This document shows, in pieces, positions 63,187 to 64,000 of a DNA stretch of 64,000 nucleotides. Source of the stretch: Candidatus Poribacteria bacterium (lineage in GTDB: Bacteria; Poribacteria; WGA-4E; WGA-3G); NCBI GenBank assembly GCA_958295945.1, contig OY282386.1, positions 2,803,864-2,867,863 on the forward strand, in the 5' to 3' direction. Both the position numbers and the translations under genes were made by a program. Positions within the stretch are counted from its first letter, which is position 1, and each line of letters starts with the position of its first letter. The notes under the pieces were generated by a model that ran no database searches, was not told the origin of the DNA, and saw nothing but the letters and a program-made list of their open reading frames with translations.

Positions 63187-63957
63187 ATGAGGTATATGAT
63201 TTTATTATCAATACTTGTTCTATTTGTAGCGTCATTTGGGCATGCAGCAGTGGATTCCGAGGAATCTCTTATCCTATATTTCTCGTTTGATGAAGTAGAT
63301 GGAAGTACTGCTATAGATCATTCTCAATATGGGAATGATGGCGAAATCATGGGGTCACCACAGTTGGCAGATGGAAAGTTCGGGAACGCTATGAAGTTTA
63401 ATGGTGAAACTGATTGGATAGAAGTGCCGCATGACGATATTCTTACAGTTGAAACAAGTGTAACTGTGATGGCATGGATAAATGCTGAAAGACACATGGG
63501 ACCCAATAACCAACGTTGGCAAGGGATTGTCGCGAAAGGTAACAGCCCGCGTTCATATAGTTTCTATACTGAATCACCCAGTGAATGTCTACACTTAAGT
63601 GCAGGTGGTGGTAGTACTTGTGCAACCAAGATCCCACTTAATGAGTGGCAGCATGTTGTTGGTCAAGTTGATGATGGCGTGCACAGGTTTTGGCTGAATG
63701 GAGAAAATATCGGTGAATTTCCTGGAAAAAGTGCTCTACCCGGTACTGCAGATACGTCTCCTGTCTTTGTCGGAACAACTGCAGAAGGTGCAAACAGATT
63801 GTTCCTCGGTTTGATTGATGAGGTACGCATTTGGAGCCGTGCCCTCAGTGAAGAGGAAGTAATACGAGAGATGAATATCGGTGTTGAACGCGGTACTGCT
63901 GTTGAAGCACTTGATAAATTAGCCACTACCTGGGGCACCATCAAGTCTAACAAATAA
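63187..63957 (+). CDS. Secreted LamG-domain protein (third of three)
   Basis: 256 residues from ATG 63187, supported by TTGGAGGAAAAATCAAC just upstream; the TTG at 63169 lies in that site. Signal peptide MILLSILVLFVASFGHAAVD. LamG features: LILYFSFDEVDGSTAIDHSQ, KFGNAMKFNGETDWIEVPHD, WQHVVGQVDDGVHRFWLNGE, LIDEVRIWSRALSEEEVIRE. It ends EALDKLATTWGTIKSNK. The frame closes 43 nt before the window edge. Confidence 0.93.
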   Translation: MRYMILLSILVLFVASFGHAAVDSEESLILYFSFDEVDGSTAIDHSQYGNDGEIMGSPQLADGKFGNAMKFNGETDWIEVPHDDILTVETSVTVMAWINAERHMGPNNQRWQGIVAKGNSPRSYSFYTESPSECLHLSAGGGSTCATKIPLNEWQHVVGQVDDGVHRFWLNGENIGEFPGKSALPGTADTSPVFVGTTAEGANRLFLGLIDEVRIWSRALSEEEVIREMNIGVERGTAVEALDKLATTWGTIKSNK

Positions 63958-64000
63958 TGGAAAGTTCAATTAGTTAAATTCTTTTATGTAGGTGAACTCA

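Noticed and set aside
1-64000. tRNA and rRNA genes
   Set aside because: I saw no cloverleaf ending in CCA-type acceptor and no rRNA motif; a tRNA scan was not possible.

Overview
The window is 64 kb of an AT-leaning bacterial chromosome with sigma-70-type promoters (TTGACA or TTGCAC, 17-nt spacer, TATAAT) and clear AGGAG ribosome-binding sites. Its gene content includes five LamG-domain secreted proteins, a CRTAC1/ASPIC-UnbV protein, many TPR and WD40 proteins, several Gfo/Idh/MocA dehydrogenases and xylose-isomerase-like epimerases, a PL10 pectate lyase, and many short mobile repeats. This resembles Candidatus Poribacteria (sponge-associated) or a similar host-associated or particle-associated lineage. 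That placement is inferred from gene content; no rRNA or other phylogenetic marker lies in the window.

Layout. (1) 1-10344 is a type I restriction-modification island: hsdM (cut by the window edge), hsdS, hsdR and a YgjP-like metallopeptidase. Between hsdS and hsdR lie cargo genes: a zinc-finger-like protein, an hsdS scrap, a HEPN-like protein, a split DUF1828-like gene and a DUF4062/GHKL-ATPase gene. (2) 10511-14683 holds a BMP-family lipoprotein, a formate dehydrogenase catalytic subunit whose in-frame UGA is selenocysteine, and a cupin. (3) 14705-16344 is a two-gene type II Thoeris defence system (TIR-like ThsB, two-TM plus macro-domain ThsA). (4) 16562-20022 holds leucyl aminopeptidase and an MFS transporter. 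(5) 20060-25673 has an FRG-domain gene, a TPR gene cut by a TA-joined chain of one IS630 and four MITEs with the same ends, and a second, orphan HsdR. (6) 25733-32684 is a carbohydrate block (two epimerases, a Gfo/Idh enzyme, pectate lyase) plus a MutL-type protein and a lipoprotein. (7) 33150-41729 holds a secreted protein flanked by inverted MITEs, a partial Bat operon, membrane and lipoproteins, a 49-bp tandem repeat array, and a TPR/propeller protein. (8) 41765-46935 holds fdhD (needed for the formate dehydrogenase about 30 kb away), an alcohol dehydrogenase, a second Gfo/Idh-epimerase pair and a methyltransferase. (9) 46999-52099 has a WD40 gene with a homopolymer frameshift, then a minus-strand operon of two selenocysteine peroxiredoxin lipoproteins, a Tat-exported DUF362 protein and a small Cys-containing lipoprotein. 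(10) 52231-63957 holds LamG proteins on both strands, a lone phage-type terminase, TatA, a CMD protein, a TPR protein, an IS200/IS605-like element with a structured leader, and the CRTAC1 protein.

How it fits together. Three genes are read through UGA as selenocysteine (12720-12722, 50679-50681, 51323-51325). Each has a hairpin starting 14 nt after the UGA, so the host must have selenocysteine machinery, though none is in this window. The Tat substrate (DUF362) and TatA are both present. Six secreted proteins, five LamG and one unrelated, end in the same short tail, KLATTWGxIK. It looks like an undescribed C-terminal sorting or anchoring signal. The defence content is high: type I R-M, orphan HsdR, Thoeris, HEPN-like, DUF4062 and FRG genes all lie in the first 26 kb.
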